Assembly (NCBI GenBank): GCA_021785805.1
Contig: JAJYEJ010000052.1
Coordinates: 1 to 5,725 of the forward strand
Reading direction: 5' to 3'
From: Microcaldota archaeon
GTDB taxonomy: Archaea > Micrarchaeota > Micrarchaeia > Micrarchaeales > Micrarchaeaceae
Length of the DNA: 5,725 nucleotides
A program made the translations under genes and the position numbers. The number at the start of each line of letters is the position of its first letter. The first letter of the stretch is position 1. Positions 5,594 to 5,725 of this stretch are shown in pieces. Under the pieces are notes generated by a model that was given only the letters and a program-made list of their open reading frames with translations, was not told the origin of the DNA and searched no databases.

Positions 5594-5725
5594 ATGGAAG
5601 ATTGTATGTTCCTCCTTTATGCGTACACCGCATTCCTGGCAGTAGTGTTCTCGATAATGCTGTACCTAAGCCTTGGCAGGTACAAAGAGGAGCAATACGA
5701 GCCATGGCTAAAGCCAAATGTATTG
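5594..5725 (+). CDS. Small membrane protein, N-terminal part (3' end outside window)
   Basis: The frame is open from the ATG at 5594 to the right edge, giving 44 residues. One clear hydrophobic segment spans about 5-28 (MFLLYAYTAFLAVVFSIMLY then LSLG), followed by a charged, likely cytoplasmic stretch RYKEEQYEPWLKP. The start fits a TATA element about 30 bases upstream and has no ribosome site, as for the other leaderless candidate in the window; an in-frame ATG at 5606 is an alternative. I do not recognise the family with confidence. The layout of a short N-terminus, 'LLYAYTA', one helix and a basic/acidic tail recalls CcmD-type small proteins of cytochrome biogenesis, but the similarity is short and could be chance, and the protein may be longer with more helices. 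It was not among the precomputed reading frames because it lacks a stop in the window. Confidence 0.55.
   Translation, partial: MEDCMFLLYAYTAFLAVVFSIMLYLSLGRYKEEQYEPWLKPNVL

Noticed and set aside
5529..5717. Upstream extension of the Rieske reading frame to 5717
   Set aside because: The extra residues show no domain, would run through the TATA element and the opposing gene start, and a good GGTGAT ribosome site marks the ATG at 5528.

Overview
The window is a compact stretch of central carbon metabolism and respiration, almost certainly from an archaeon. The evidence is indirect but consistent: heavy use of AGG (Arg) and ATA (Ile) codons, TATA-box-like elements about 25-30 bases before the start codons of promoter-proximal genes that lack a ribosome binding site, and clear GGAGGTG/GGTGAT-type Shine-Dalgarno sites at internal genes and at the Rieske gene. 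I cannot name the lineage from the sequence alone; an acidophilic or aerobic archaeon (Thermoplasmatota- or Micrarchaeota-like) is a guess. No mobile element, CRISPR array, tRNA or rRNA was seen.

Layout, left to right. Bases 1-626 hold the C-terminal part of a malic enzyme whose start lies outside the window. Seven bases later a tightly packed complex II operon begins in the order A-C-D-B: the flavoprotein subunit (634-2379), two small membrane anchor proteins (2379-2810 and 2807-2998) and the iron-sulfur subunit (2991-3755). Its junctions overlap or nearly touch (TGATG, ATGA and an 8-base overlap). After 42 bases with a TATA-like element, a lyase of the class II fumarase/aspartase superfamily follows on the same strand (3798-5189). 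Convergent to it is a small Rieske ferredoxin gene on the minus strand (5208-5528). A divergent intergenic region of 65 bases with a central TATATA leads to the first 44 codons of a small membrane protein that runs off the right edge (5594-5725).

How the genes fit together. On the conventional reading this is a C4-dicarboxylate branch of the TCA cycle: succinate to fumarate (complex II), fumarate to malate (fumarase) and malate to pyruvate (malic enzyme). Details in the sequence make a second reading worth testing. The flavoprotein has Glu, not Gln, five residues after the covalent FAD histidine, as in E. coli fumarate reductase. The iron-sulfur subunit resembles FrdB around its C-terminal clusters. 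The lyase carries motifs that favour aspartate ammonia-lyase over fumarase. The set could therefore route aspartate to fumarate to succinate, or run in both directions. The membrane anchor is also small: about five predicted helices in total, with a 63-residue two-helix SdhD.

There is no gene-free stretch longer than 300 bases. I found no clearly undescribed system; the most useful leads are the direction of complex II, the true activity of the lyase and the reduced anchor.
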